Below are positions 7,233 to 16,162 of a stretch of DNA of 64,000 nucleotides, piece after piece. The DNA is from Taibaiella sp. (GTDB lineage Bacteria; Bacteroidota; Bacteroidia; Chitinophagales; Chitinophagaceae). The notes beneath the pieces were generated by a model, which saw only the letters and a program-made list of their open reading frames with translations, searched no databases and was not told where the DNA came from. Every line of letters starts with the position of its first letter. The stretch's first letter is position 1. The stretch lies in NCBI GenBank assembly GCA_019638495.1, contig JAHBTQ010000005.1:1-64000 (forward strand), in the 5' to 3' direction. The position numbers and the translations under genes were made by a program.

Positions 7233-9263
7233 GTGAAATTCAGCATAGAGAGACCGTACGAACCCGCCGGCGACCAACCCGGTGCCATTAAGCTATTAAG
7301 TGAGGGTATTAACTCCGGCGAGCAGTTCCAGACTCTGCTCGGGGTTACCGGTTCGGGCAAGACATTTACAATGGCCAATGTGATACAGAATGTGCAGAAG
7401 CCCACCCTGGTGCTGACTCACAATAAAACACTTGTGGCCCAGCTCTATGGTGAACTAAGGGCGTTTTTCCCTAATAATGCGGTAGAGTACTTCGTATCCT
7501 ACTACGACTACTACCAGCCGGAGGCCTACATACCCACATCAAACACCTACATAGAAAAAGACCTCTCGATAAACGAGGAACTGGAAAAGCTGCGCCTGCG
7601 GGCCACTACCAGCCTGCTGAGCGGGCGTAGTGACATCATAGTCGTGGCGTCGGTATCGTGCATATACGGTATAGGCAACCCTACGGACTATGCTGCAGGT
7701 ATCATCCGGTTTCGCCGGGGAGACAATATGGGTCGCAACGGCTTCCTGCACAAACTGGTAACAGCGTTGTACAACCGTAGCCAGGGCGAATTTGCGCGTG
7801 GCACCTTCCGTGTAAATGGCGACACTGTAGATGTGAACCTGCCCTATGTGGACTATGGCCTGCGTATCACCTTCTTTGGCGATGAAGTAGAAGAAATAGA
7901 AACCTTTGAAACCGACACCGGTAAGCGCATAGCAACTATCGAAAACACCGCCATATTCCCAGCCAACCTGTACGTAGCACCATCGGGCCAGATGGCGCAG
8001 ATAATACACGAGATACAGGATGAGATGACGGCGCAGGAGGCCTACTTCAAAGACATAGGCAAGTATATAGAAGCGCAGCGCATACGCGAGCGCGTGAGCT
8101 ATGATCTGGAAATGATTCAGGAACTGGGCTACTGCAGCGGCATAGAAAACTACTCCCGCTTCCTGGACAGGCGTAAGCCCGGCACACGCCCCTTCTGCCT
8201 GCTGGATTATTTCCCGGACGACTTCCTGATGGTGATAGATGAAAGCCACCAGACCATTCCGCAGATAAGCGGCATGTATGGAGGCGACCGCTCCCGCAAG
8301 ATGAACCTGGTAGATTATGGCTTCCGCCTGCCGTCTGCGCTGGACAATAGGCCGCTGAATTTCTATGAGTTTGAAGGGTTGCTTTCTTACGTTGTTTTTG
8401 TAAGCGCTACACCCGGCAAGTACGAACTGGAGAAGTGCGATGGTGTAGTGGTAGAGCAGATCGTACGGCCGACTGGACTCATTGAGCCACCCATAGAGGT
8501 GCGCCCAAGCATAAACCAGGTTGATGACCTGCTGGATGAAATAGACAAACGTGTGAAAGACGGCGGCCGCGTACTGGTGACTACACTTACCAAGCGCATG
8601 GCGGAGGAAATGGATAAATACCTGAAACGCATCAACATCCGCTCGCGTTACATACACTCTGAGGTAGACACACTGGAACGCGTGGAGATTCTCCGCGAGC
8701 TGCGCCTGGGCAACATAGATGTGGTGGTAGGTGTGAACCTGCTGCGCGAGGGCCTGGACCTGCCGGAGGTGACACTCGTGGCTATATTGGACGCAGACAA
8801 AGAAGGCTTCCTGCGCGATGAGCGCTCGCTGACGCAGACTGCAGGCCGCGCCGCGAGAAACTCAGAGGGACTAGTGATCTTCTATGCAGATAAAATAACC
8901 GACAGCATGCGCCGGACGATAGATGAAACAGACCGCCGCCGCGAGAAACAGATAAAGCACAATACAGAACACGGCATAATACCAAAGACAGTAAAGAAAT
9001 CTGTACAGGAGATATTGCTGCAAGGCTCCGTGCTGGACATAAAGGGCTACAAAGAAGACAGCCCGTATGCGGTAGGCGATGCTCCGGTGCAGATGGCCGC
9101 AGAACCAACATCTACCTACAAGACCGTAGCCCAACTGGACAAGCTGATAAACCAGACCAAAAAGGCCATGGAAAAGGCTGCTAAGGAACTGGACTTTATG
9201 GAAGCAGCCCGCCTGCGCGATGAGCTATTTAAGCTGCAAAAAGAAAAGGAGGAGATGAAGTAA
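7233..9263 (+). CDS. uvrB: Excinuclease ABC subunit B
   Basis: UvrB is the damage-verifying helicase-like core of nucleotide excision repair, working in the cytoplasm with UvrA and UvrC. The 676-residue protein is full length. Visible motifs in order: Walker A GVTGSGKT (about residue 38-45), the beta-hairpin YYDYYQPEAYIP that holds DNA, the Walker B/DESH motif with the following GMYGGDRSRK, helicase motif V NLLREGLDLPEV, motif VI QTAGRAARN, and the C-terminal UVR coiled-coil (residues ~635-675) that contacts UvrC. The start is GTG, read MKFSIERPYEPAGDQP, which matches the family exactly; an ATG two bases upstream is out of frame. No other repair gene is adjacent. Confidence 0.98.
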   Translation: MKFSIERPYEPAGDQPGAIKLLSEGINSGEQFQTLLGVTGSGKTFTMANVIQNVQKPTLVLTHNKTLVAQLYGELRAFFPNNAVEYFVSYYDYYQPEAYIPTSNTYIEKDLSINEELEKLRLRATTSLLSGRSDIIVVASVSCIYGIGNPTDYAAGIIRFRRGDNMGRNGFLHKLVTALYNRSQGEFARGTFRVNGDTVDVNLPYVDYGLRITFFGDEVEEIETFETDTGKRIATIENTAIFPANLYVAPSGQMAQIIHEIQDEMTAQEAYFKDIGKYIEAQRIRERVSYDLEMIQELGYCSGIENYSRFLDRRKPGTRPFCLLDYFPDDFLMVIDESHQTIPQISGMYGGDRSRKMNLVDYGFRLPSALDNRPLNFYEFEGLLSYVVFVSATPGKYELEKCDGVVVEQIVRPTGLIEPPIEVRPSINQVDDLLDEIDKRVKDGGRVLVTTLTKRMAEEMDKYLKRINIRSRYIHSEVDTLERVEILRELRLGNIDVVVGVNLLREGLDLPEVTLVAILDADKEGFLRDERSLTQTAGRAARNSEGLVIFYADKITDSMRRTIDETDRRREKQIKHNTEHGIIPKTVKKSVQEILLQGSVLDIKGYKEDSPYAVGDAPVQMAAEPTSTYKTVAQLDKLINQTKKAMEKAAKELDFMEAARLRDELFKLQKEKEEMK

Positions 9264-9314
9264 GACCGGAATTCTCCTTATGGAAAAATGGCCGAGTTGC
9301 GTCTACATAGACAA

Positions 9315-9962
9315 ATGAAACTAAACATTCTTCTTCCATTCGCGTTACTCGTCGCAAAACTTGCCAGCGGCCAAACAGCTCTGGTGCGAAACGGGCACAC
9401 TATAACAATATCTGCGGATAGGAGGGCAGCGGCAATCGACCCCGTATCTCATCAGCATAGAGAGATGCTTTTAAAAGGCCGCCCAATTTCTATTGACGGG
9501 AATAAACTCTACACCACGCAAGAGCTTTCGACCGCGCCTACAGCTAAGGACAGATCTGGAAAGGACATTAAACTGAATGAATACATTTTCCAGGCACTAA
9601 AATCGACAATTGAAAGCCTTGATAACGGCTACTACGTACCTGACATTACGGATGTCGTGATTGACAGCACCGGCAAACTTATTTACTGGCAATTCACCGG
9701 AATAAAAGAATTCCACCTCACGCACGGAGACGCAAGATATAACTACTCGGACCTGCCATTAGCCGATAGCAGCATCCCCACAGATATTCAACAGACGTTA
9801 AAAGAGCAAGCAACCGCCATTTTGCAACACTTCCCGCACACTACACCCGGCACCATTAAAAACCGACCCGTCAACGTAGCCGGCGACCTCTTTTCAAAAG
9901 GCAACTACATAGAAGTAAGAGACCACAAAGCTACACTGCACCAAGACTACTGGTCGCTCTAA
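9315..9962 (+). CDS. Exported protein of unknown function
   Basis: The 215-residue product starts at an ATG at 9315 with a signal peptide (MKLNILLPFALLVAKLASGQ); an upstream in-frame ATG at 9288 would spoil the signal and is less likely. The mature part has no motif I recognise. A central block (IESLDNGYYVPDITDVVIDSTGK) and a conserved-looking GKLIYWQFTGI stretch suggest a small beta-rich periplasmic domain. It lies 51 bp after uvrB and about 110 bp before a lipoprotein hydrolase gene on the same strand. Confidence 0.65.
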   Translation: MKLNILLPFALLVAKLASGQTALVRNGHTITISADRRAAAIDPVSHQHREMLLKGRPISIDGNKLYTTQELSTAPTAKDRSGKDIKLNEYIFQALKSTIESLDNGYYVPDITDVVIDSTGKLIYWQFTGIKEFHLTHGDARYNYSDLPLADSSIPTDIQQTLKEQATAILQHFPHTTPGTIKNRPVNVAGDLFSKGNYIEVRDHKATLHQDYWSL

Positions 9963-10070
9963 CCCATAGCGCTCCCGATCCTGCCTTCTGCTTCTGCAAA
10001 CTGCTCCTGCCTGCTACTCCAGCTGACTGCCCCTGAAAAATTCGTACATTCGCATAACTCACAACTAGCT

Positions 10071-10598
10071 ATGCCCCGGTATATACTGCTGCCCGTTATG
10101 CTGCTATTGCTTCTTACGTCATGTCATAAGAAGCTCTCTAAACAGCGCCGCAAGCTGAAGCACAAGCTCACCACAGAGGAATACATCAAAGCATACAAGA
10201 AAGTTGCCAGAAAGGAAATGAAACGCCATGGAATACCGGCGAGCATCACGCTGGCACAGGGCATATTGGAGTCAAATAGCGGCAACAGCACACTGGCCCG
10301 CAAAGCGCACAACCATTTCGGCATTAAGTGTACCAGTGACTGGAACGGACGCACCATGCATGCGGATGATGACAAGCCGAATGAATGCTTCCGCAGATAT
10401 AAGCATGGCGAAGCCTCTTTTCGCGACCATTCTGAATTTCTGATGCGCAAACGATACGCTGCTCTGTTTGAGCTGGAACGGGACGACTATGAAGGATGGG
10501 CAAAGGGCCTGAAAAAAGCCGGCTATGCCACCAACCCAAAATATCCTCAATTGCTCATCAATGTTATTGAGAAGCACAAGTTGTATAAGTATGACTAG
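10071..10598 (+). CDS. Glucosaminidase-domain lipoprotein (peptidoglycan hydrolase)
   Basis: The 175-residue protein has a lipoprotein signal ending in the lipobox LLTSC (Cys18), then a Lys/Arg-rich linker, then a FlgJ/LytB-type glucosaminidase domain covering about residues 35-170. The expected catalytic Glu is Glu67 in LAQGILESNSG, followed by the conserved HNHFGIKC and the FRRY and SFRDHSEFL motifs. Such enzymes cut the glycan strands of peptidoglycan. It overlaps the start of the next gene by 8 bp, which suggests translational coupling. Confidence 0.9.
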   Translation: MPRYILLPVMLLLLLTSCHKKLSKQRRKLKHKLTTEEYIKAYKKVARKEMKRHGIPASITLAQGILESNSGNSTLARKAHNHFGIKCTSDWNGRTMHADDDKPNECFRRYKHGEASFRDHSEFLMRKRYAALFELERDDYEGWAKGLKKAGYATNPKYPQLLINVIEKHKLYKYD

Positions 10599-11103
10599 GC
10601 GCACATCCTTACTACGGTCCATCACCGCTATTTGTGCGCTCTACGCGTCTTTCGGCACATCAGCACAGGAACCAGGCACCCTCATCCGCCGCACCGTCAC
10701 TCTACCCAACTTCATAAAAATCGAAGACTACCGCATCAAAGACACGCTCATCACATACGCCTGCTTCAATAAAGATGGCGATTTGCTTGATAAAGACACC
10801 GTCACTACCCCATCAAGTATTGACTATGTCTCCGTCATCAAGAAATACTCAGACCCGCTACACACCTACACAGATAAAGACGGCACCAAAAAGCCTATTC
10901 CTACAGAAAAGATATTCATACGCTACGACAGATTAGGTAGCAACAAATGGATGTTCATAGACTACGCTTCTCACAAACCCATAACCCTGCAGGAGTCACC
11001 GAGCGATATCACTGGTACTGATGCTAAAACAATCATTGATCCGGTGACACGGGAAGAGACGCAAATCACCTACAAGCTCTTCAAAGTAGTGCCTGTAAAA
11101 TAA
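10591..11103 (+). CDS. Exported protein of unknown function coupled to the hydrolase gene
   Basis: The 170-residue product begins MTRRTSLLRSITAICALYASFGTSAQ, a normal signal peptide. I chose the ATG at 10591 because it gives that signal and overlaps the stop of the glucosaminidase gene; the frame is open further upstream only inside that gene. The mature part is Thr/Asp/Lys-rich with no recognised motif. Its stop codon TAA touches the stop of the convergent ispH gene (TAACTA junction), leaving no room for a terminator between them. Confidence 0.65.
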   Translation: MTRRTSLLRSITAICALYASFGTSAQEPGTLIRRTVTLPNFIKIEDYRIKDTLITYACFNKDGDLLDKDTVTTPSSIDYVSVIKKYSDPLHTYTDKDGTKKPIPTEKIFIRYDRLGSNKWMFIDYASHKPITLQESPSDITGTDAKTIIDPVTREETQITYKLFKVVPVK

Positions 11104-12330
11104 CTACTGCCACTGCTCCACCGCCTGCTCAAACGCTGCTTCATTTCCGGTAATGGCAGCCAGCCTTTGTATCACACGTTCCACTAGTGCATCAGGACAA
11201 GAAGCACCTGATGTTATCATCACCCTCAGCGGTTTCGTCTCAGGCAGATAATTAGACGTTTCAAGTTCTGCGTGTTTGTGTTGGTCATAATGCCTTACCA
11301 CTTTTGTTGACACCAGGCAAAACTCATCATTGATGTAGTAGGTCGGAAGTTTGTGTTCGCAAAGCTCTGCAAGGTGCGATGTATTAGAACTGTTGTACCC
11401 GCCGATAACGATAGCCAGGTCGGCATCCGCTTCCAGCATACCCTGCACAGCTCCCTGGTTATCATTAGTAGCGTAGCAAAGGGTATCGCGTGTGTCCGCA
11501 AATCGTTCAGCTACTTTGTCTGCCGGCGTATTGTAGTGTGCTACGATCACCTGCTTCAGGAAGTCAGCTATGGCCTGCGTTTCGCTGGCAAGCATCGTTG
11601 TCTGGTTCACAACACCGATCCGCTGTAAGTCATTCGACACATCAAATCCCTCCGAATATTGGCCTTTAAACTCGGTGTAGAAATCGGCAGATTGAAGCTC
11701 GCCGGTTATGTATTTACCAAGGCGCTCTGTCTGTGCCATGTCCTTCACTACCACAGTGGGCGTATGCGCCTTGCTATGCGAGAATGTGGCCCTTGTCTCT
11801 TCATGTCCCGGCTTGCCATGCACTACTATTGTGTACCCATCGTCACCTATCTTTTCTGCGCGGTTCCAGACTTTTTCTACAAATGGGCAGGTAGTTTCAT
11901 ACCTGGCGGGGTCTATGCCTTTTTCTTTCAAAATCTGCTCCAGTTCCAGCGTGGTGCCAAAAGCGGGTATGATAACCACGTCATCTGATGTCAGTTCATC
12001 CCAGCTTATCAGCATATTACCCTTCGTATCCATTATGAAACGAACACCAAGGTTCACCAGGTCAGCATTTACCCCGGGGTTGTGAATCATCTCACTAAGC
12101 AGGAAAATTCGCTTTCCCGGATTCTCCTCCACAGCGCGAAAAGCAATCTCAATAGCGTTCTCCACACCATAGCAAAACCCAAAGTGACGGGCAAGTATCA
12201 CCTGCAGGTTGCCAAGCTCCAGAACAGTGGGCGCAAAGTCGCGCTTCATCTTGTCTGCAGCTTTGCGTTTGTTCTTTATGGCTGTTACCAGCGGGCTACG
12301 GTAATGTACCGGTACATTAAACGATTTCAT
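11104..12330 (-). CDS. ispH: 4-hydroxy-3-methylbut-2-enyl diphosphate reductase
   Basis: IspH (LytB) makes isopentenyl and dimethylallyl diphosphate in the last step of the methylerythritol phosphate pathway, using a 4Fe-4S cluster. The three cluster cysteines are visible: HFGFCYGV, TTCPFVEKVW and SGASCPDALVE. At 408 residues it is of the long plant/cyanobacterial-like type rather than the ~315-residue E. coli type. The start at 12330 (MKSFNVPVHY) is preceded by a TAATTTTG box; an in-frame ATG at 12378 would run into the promoter. Divergent from the helicase gene. Confidence 0.95.
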   Translation of the reverse strand: MKSFNVPVHYRSPLVTAIKNKRKAADKMKRDFAPTVLELGNLQVILARHFGFCYGVENAIEIAFRAVEENPGKRIFLLSEMIHNPGVNADLVNLGVRFIMDTKGNMLISWDELTSDDVVIIPAFGTTLELEQILKEKGIDPARYETTCPFVEKVWNRAEKIGDDGYTIVVHGKPGHEETRATFSHSKAHTPTVVVKDMAQTERLGKYITGELQSADFYTEFKGQYSEGFDVSNDLQRIGVVNQTTMLASETQAIADFLKQVIVAHYNTPADKVAERFADTRDTLCYATNDNQGAVQGMLEADADLAIVIGGYNSSNTSHLAELCEHKLPTYYINDEFCLVSTKVVRHYDQHKHAELETSNYLPETKPLRVMITSGASCPDALVERVIQRLAAITGNEAAFEQAVEQWQ

Positions 12331-12338
12331 GCGTGGCG

Positions 12339-12346
12339 CAAAATTA
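12339..12346 (-). promoter_or_regulatory. Putative -7 box of ispH
   Basis: TAATTTTG on the minus strand, 8 nt before the ispH ATG, fits the TAnnTTTG consensus. No matching -33 TTTG seen. Confidence 0.4.
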
Positions 12347-12410
12347 CGAAAAGAACATCGCCCGTTCGAACTTAACACTACGCTATGCCTGCGTATATTG
12401 CAGTTTTAAC

Positions 12411-14840
12411 ATGCCGTCTACAAGCAAGCACAACCTCGCCAACAGCTGGTTTAAGGGCCAGAACTGGAAGCCCCACAGCTTTCAGCGAGATACCTGGCAA
12501 GCCATTGCTGAAGGATACAGCGGAGTGCTCAATGCCCCTACCGGTTATGGCAAAACCTACGCTATCTGGTTTGGCGTGCTGCAACACTACTTTTCGCAGC
12601 AGAAAGCGCACCCAGGCCTGCACTGCCTCTGGATATCCCCGCTTAGGGCGCTTTCAAAAGACATTCACCAGGCTACTGAGCGGGTAAGCGCTGACCTGAA
12701 CCTGCCTTATGCAATAGGGTTGCGTACAGGCGACACTTCCACAGCAGAGCGGGCAAAGCAGAAAAAAGCAATGCCGCATGCACTCATCACCACTCCCGAG
12801 AGTGTGCACCTGTTGCTGGCTCAAAAAGGCTATACAGAACTGTTCCGGAACCTTGCATTCATTGTCGTAGACGAATGGCATGAACTGATTGGCACTAAGC
12901 GTGGGGTACAAGTAGAGCTCGCTATATCTCGTTTGCGCGCCATCAACCCCCAGCTTCGAATCTGGGGCATCTCCGCTACGATCGGCAACCTGGAAGAGGC
13001 AGGCGATGTGCTGTTAGGCAGCTATCCCGGCTTGCGCACAATGGTGAGGGCAAATCTTGAAAAACGGATCGAAGTTGAGACCCTTATACCGCACGATATA
13101 GAGCGATATCCCTGGGGTGGGCACCTGGGCATACAGCTACTTGAAAAGGTCCTGCCGATAATTCACGAGAGCACCTCTACCCTGCTATTTACAAATACCC
13201 GTTCGCAATGCGAGATCTGGTATCAGCGATTGCTGGAGCGTGACCCTTCGCTTGCAGGCGCAATGGCACTACATCATGGTTCACTCAGCGAGGAGGTTCG
13301 TCAGTGGGTGGAGGAATCGCTTCACTCAGGTATTTTGAAGGTAGTGGTCTGCACCAGTAGCCTAGACCTCGGTGTAGACTTTCGGCCGGTGGACACAGTT
13401 GTGCAGGTAGGCTCTCCAAAGGGTGTAGCGCGTTTTATGCAGCGGGCCGGCCGCAGCGGCCACCAGCCAGGCGCTACCAGCCGAATCTACTTCCTGCCCA
13501 CGCATTCACTGGAAATTATAGAGGGTGCTGCTGTGCGCCACGCAATGGCCCACAAACAGGTGGAACAGCGCATACCCTATATCCGTTCGTTTGACGTGCT
13601 TATCCAGTACCTGGTCACCCTTGCGGTTTCAGATGGCTTTCGGGCACAGGAAACCTACAACGAAATAGTGCAGACGCATTGCTACGCTTCCGTTACCCAC
13701 GAAGAATTCAACTGGTGCCTTGCATTCATTACAGAGGGCGGAAAGCTACTGGATGCCTACGATGAGTTTCATCGGGTAGTGTTTGAAGACGGACTATACA
13801 AGGTCACGAGCCGTCGCATAGCCATGCGCCACCGCCTTAGCATAGGCACCATTGCTAGCGACACCATGATGCAGATAAAGTTTCTTGGGGGCGCACGTAT
13901 AGGATCTATTGAGGAGGGTTTCATTGCCCGCCTTCGGCCTGGTGACGCCTTCTGGTTTGGCGGCAGGCACCTGGAGCTCATACGGGTAAAGGATATGACT
14001 GCATTTGTGCGTAAGGCGAGCGCGAACAAAGGTGCATTCCCATCCTGGCAGGGCAACAAAATGCCGCTCTCATCTCAGCTCACCACTACGATACGCATGA
14101 AGATAGATGAGCATGACAAAAAAGGGAAGAAAGACATTGAAGTAGAGGTCCTGGCAGGCCTGTTTGAAGAGCAGAAACTTCGCTCGCACCTACCCCACAC
14201 CGGCGAATTGCTTATTGAGAAGATTCAGAGCCGCGAGGGCTACCATGTTTTCATCTATCCATTCGAGGGGCGCAATGTGCATGAGGGCATGTCTATGCTC
14301 TTCTCCTACCGTATATCGCAACTGCGCCCGATGACATTCTCCGTGTCGTTCAACGATTATGGATTCGAACTGCTCAGCGACCAGGAAATACCAATAGAGG
14401 AAGCGTTGGGCAGCGCGCTGTTCGATACAGCGGGCATCTCTGCCGATATTTTTCATAGCATCAACATTGCAGAGATGGCGAAACGTAAGTTTCGCGACAT
14501 AGCCACCATAGCAGGACTTGTGTTCAACGGCTATCCCGGCAAGCAGCAGAAAGCCCGGCATATCCAGGCATCTTCGTCCTTATTCTTTTCAGTTTTTTCT
14601 GACAATGAAGCAGACAATCTGCTGCTGCAGCAGGCATTTGACGAAGTAATGACCTTTCAGATGGAAGAGGCCCGCATGGTAGAGGCGCTAAACCGCATGT
14701 CGCAGCAGCGTATCATCATTAAAGACATGGAACGTTTCAGCCCGTTTAGCTTCCCGATACTTACGGAACGATTCAAAGAGAAGTTTGTAAACGAAAAACT
14801 GGAAGACCGGGTAAAAAAGATCCTCTCGCAATACACCTGA
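12411..14840 (+). CDS. Ligase-associated DNA damage response DEXH box helicase
   Basis: An 809-residue Lhr-type superfamily 2 helicase. Motifs in order: Walker A NAPTGYGKT, motif Ia WISPLRAL, TTPES, motif II DEWHELIG, motif III GISATIG, then TSSLDLGVDF and motif VI QRAGRSGHQPG, followed by the winged-helix/Lhr core C-terminal region. This branch is usually encoded with an ATP-dependent DNA ligase, an MBL-fold exonuclease and the phosphoesterase PdeM; here only pdeM follows, 106 bp downstream. The start at 12411 (MPSTSKHNL) was chosen because family homology begins there; an upstream ATG at 12333 overlaps the ispH promoter. Confidence 0.92.
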   Translation: MPSTSKHNLANSWFKGQNWKPHSFQRDTWQAIAEGYSGVLNAPTGYGKTYAIWFGVLQHYFSQQKAHPGLHCLWISPLRALSKDIHQATERVSADLNLPYAIGLRTGDTSTAERAKQKKAMPHALITTPESVHLLLAQKGYTELFRNLAFIVVDEWHELIGTKRGVQVELAISRLRAINPQLRIWGISATIGNLEEAGDVLLGSYPGLRTMVRANLEKRIEVETLIPHDIERYPWGGHLGIQLLEKVLPIIHESTSTLLFTNTRSQCEIWYQRLLERDPSLAGAMALHHGSLSEEVRQWVEESLHSGILKVVVCTSSLDLGVDFRPVDTVVQVGSPKGVARFMQRAGRSGHQPGATSRIYFLPTHSLEIIEGAAVRHAMAHKQVEQRIPYIRSFDVLIQYLVTLAVSDGFRAQETYNEIVQTHCYASVTHEEFNWCLAFITEGGKLLDAYDEFHRVVFEDGLYKVTSRRIAMRHRLSIGTIASDTMMQIKFLGGARIGSIEEGFIARLRPGDAFWFGGRHLELIRVKDMTAFVRKASANKGAFPSWQGNKMPLSSQLTTTIRMKIDEHDKKGKKDIEVEVLAGLFEEQKLRSHLPHTGELLIEKIQSREGYHVFIYPFEGRNVHEGMSMLFSYRISQLRPMTFSVSFNDYGFELLSDQEIPIEEALGSALFDTAGISADIFHSINIAEMAKRKFRDIATIAGLVFNGYPGKQQKARHIQASSSLFFSVFSDNEADNLLLQQAFDEVMTFQMEEARMVEALNRMSQQRIIIKDMERFSPFSFPILTERFKEKFVNEKLEDRVKKILSQYT

Positions 14841-14889
14841 CCCGCCACATTATCACACACCCATATTCGTCACATTTTGCCACGTTCAT

Positions 14890-14945
14890 CGCATTTTCGA
14901 ATTGCCGAATTGGCAAATTGTCGAAATGTCAAATTAGATTTACAC
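14890..14945. repeat. Degenerate ~10-bp AT-rich repeats before pdeM
   Basis: The gap between the helicase and pdeM holds loosely repeated units of the type TCGAATTGCC / GAATTGGCAAA / TTGTCGAAATGTC, about one helical turn each, ending in TAGATTTA just before the start. It may be a promoter region or a decayed repeat. Confidence 0.35.
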
Positions 14946-14946
14946 C

Positions 14947-15603
14947 GTGAGCATGACAATTGAAACCCATGGATACACTTTCCATTTACTTCCCGAAAAA
15001 GCTCTCTTCCTTCCCCATGAGCGTCTGTTGGTCATTGCAGACGTGCACCTTGGCAAGGCACGTCATTTCCGTAAAGAGGGAATAGCCATCCCTGCGGATA
15101 CACAAGCTGATGACTACTTAAGATTAGCTGCACTGTTTGAGAAAGTGAATCCTGCAAAAGTCTACTTCCTTGGCGATCTCTTTCATAGCACCTATAACCA
15201 CGACTGGATCAATTTCTCCGCTCTTATTCAGCAATTCCCTTCAATCAGCTTCACGCTCATTAAGGGCAATCATGACATTATAGATCAGCGTCTCTTTGAT
15301 GACATTTCGGTCTCGGTATTAGATACGCTGGAAACAACGAATCTATTATTCGTACATGATGTTCCGGATGAGAGGCCAGGGGACAAACTTGTTATTGCCG
15401 GTCACATACACCCGGGTATTTCCTTATCTGGTAGCGGCAGGCAATCTGTGACGCTGCCATGCTATTACAAGGATGGGAATGTATTATTACTGCCCGCTTT
15501 TGGCAAGCTCACCGGCCTCTACAAAATGCCGCACACACAGCGGTCGCAGGTATATATCATTTTGCCCGACGAGGTATGTCCTCTTCCGTCTCCGGTGAGG
15601 TAG
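14947..15603 (+). CDS. pdeM: Ligase-associated DNA damage response endonuclease PdeM
   Basis: A 218-residue calcineurin-like phosphoesterase. Metal-binding motifs are visible: VIADVHLGK (D-x-H), YFLGDLFHS (GD), IKGNHDI (GNHD), LFVHDV and AGHIHPG (GHxH). The family acts on DNA damage ends together with a helicase, exonuclease and ATP-dependent ligase. The start is GTG at 14947 or ATG two codons later (14953). The upstream helicase is its normal neighbour; the ligase and exonuclease are not in the window. Confidence 0.92.
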   Translation: MSMTIETHGYTFHLLPEKALFLPHERLLVIADVHLGKARHFRKEGIAIPADTQADDYLRLAALFEKVNPAKVYFLGDLFHSTYNHDWINFSALIQQFPSISFTLIKGNHDIIDQRLFDDISVSVLDTLETTNLLFVHDVPDERPGDKLVIAGHIHPGISLSGSGRQSVTLPCYYKDGNVLLLPAFGKLTGLYKMPHTQRSQVYIILPDEVCPLPSPVR

Positions 15604-15610
15604 TCGCCAG

Positions 15611-15724
15611 CTAGCGGTTCTGCATCTTTCTTGATCTGTCCCAGGCCTTGTACTTTCTTCTGCTCTTGTTGCGCAAGAACAACAGCGAGATAGCAAGCGG
15701 AAAAGACAACATAATGATAGCCAT
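15611..15724 (-). CDS. Micro-membrane protein 1 of a tandem set (37 aa)
   Basis: A short minus-strand frame from ATG at 15724 to TAG at 15611 encodes 37 residues: MAIIM, a hydrophobic helix (LSFPLAISLLFL), then the basic tail RNKSRRKYKAWDRSRKM. The same plan and tail occur in the next gene (15949-16068), which makes chance unlikely. It would be a single-pass membrane peptide with a positively charged cytoplasmic tail. Function unknown. A 12-nt motif (15783-15794) shared with gene 2 lies about 60 nt upstream. It also overlaps nothing else convincing. Confidence 0.6.
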   Translation of the reverse strand: MAIIMLSFPLAISLLFLRNKSRRKYKAWDRSRKMQNR

Positions 15725-15782
15725 AGTCTTAACATTGGGTGAACAATAACCGAACTATTGCCGCCAATAATTGTGAAGACCA

Positions 15783-15794
15783 AGGGGAGAATCT
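15783..15794 (-). promoter_or_regulatory. Shared 12-nt motif upstream of micro-protein 1
   Basis: AGATTCTCCCCT on the minus strand, 58 nt before the ATG at 15724. An identical 12-mer sits 53 nt before the second micro-gene. Role unknown; could be part of a promoter or a 5' UTR element. Confidence 0.35.
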
Positions 15795-15890
15795 TTAACG
15801 ATATTGGTACTCTTTATATCCCAACCGTTTATGCAGCGGAACATGGAATAAATTTAGCATTATATCGCCTAATTTAAGACACCAACAACA

Positions 15891-15919
15891 TCCATTTAAC
15901 AAAACGTTTGCAAAATGGA
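15891..15919 (-). terminator. Possible hairpin downstream of micro-protein 2
   Basis: TCCATTT and AAATGGA form a 7-bp inverted repeat with a 15-nt loop that itself contains the palindrome AAACGTTT. It is 30 nt past the stop at 15949. No U-run follows, so a terminator role is uncertain. Confidence 0.25.
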
Positions 15920-15948
15920 CGTTATTTGGAAACTTGCATTAAACTTAT

Positions 15949-16068
15949 TCATCTTATTGGATGAATCATTTTCCGCGATCTGTCCCAGGCTTTATACTTA
16001 CGCTGCTGTTTGTTGCGGATTAGCACAAGAGTGCAGTAAACCAGGATCACGGTCATAATGATAGCCAT
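15949..16068 (-). CDS. Micro-membrane protein 2 of a tandem set (39 aa)
   Basis: ATG at 16068 to TGA at 15949 on the minus strand encodes 39 residues: MAIIMTVILVYCTLVLI as a membrane helix, then RNKQQRKYKAWDRSRKM and a short end. Residues MAIIM, RNK, RKYKAWDRSRKM are identical to micro-protein 1, while the helix sequence and many codons differ (for example CGC/CGG, AAG/AAA, TCA/TCG), which indicates selection on the peptide rather than recent DNA duplication. Function unknown. Confidence 0.6.
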   Translation of the reverse strand: MAIIMTVILVYCTLVLIRNKQQRKYKAWDRSRKMIHPIR

Positions 16069-16121
16069 AACACAAAATTTAGTTGATTAAACAAAAAATT
16101 TTGTCATTATCGCTTCAATAC

Positions 16122-16133
16122 AGGGGAGAATCT
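16122..16133 (-). promoter_or_regulatory. Shared 12-nt motif upstream of micro-protein 2
   Basis: AGATTCTCCCCT on the minus strand, 53 nt before the ATG at 16068; identical to the copy at 15783-15794. Confidence 0.35.
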
Positions 16134-16162
16134 CTACAGGCAGAATCAATAGTGAGCGCCCA

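Noticed and set aside
7539..8657. 372-codon minus-strand frame
   Set aside because: Antisense shadow of uvrB; translation is unlike any family and rich in repeated Tyr/His/Val.
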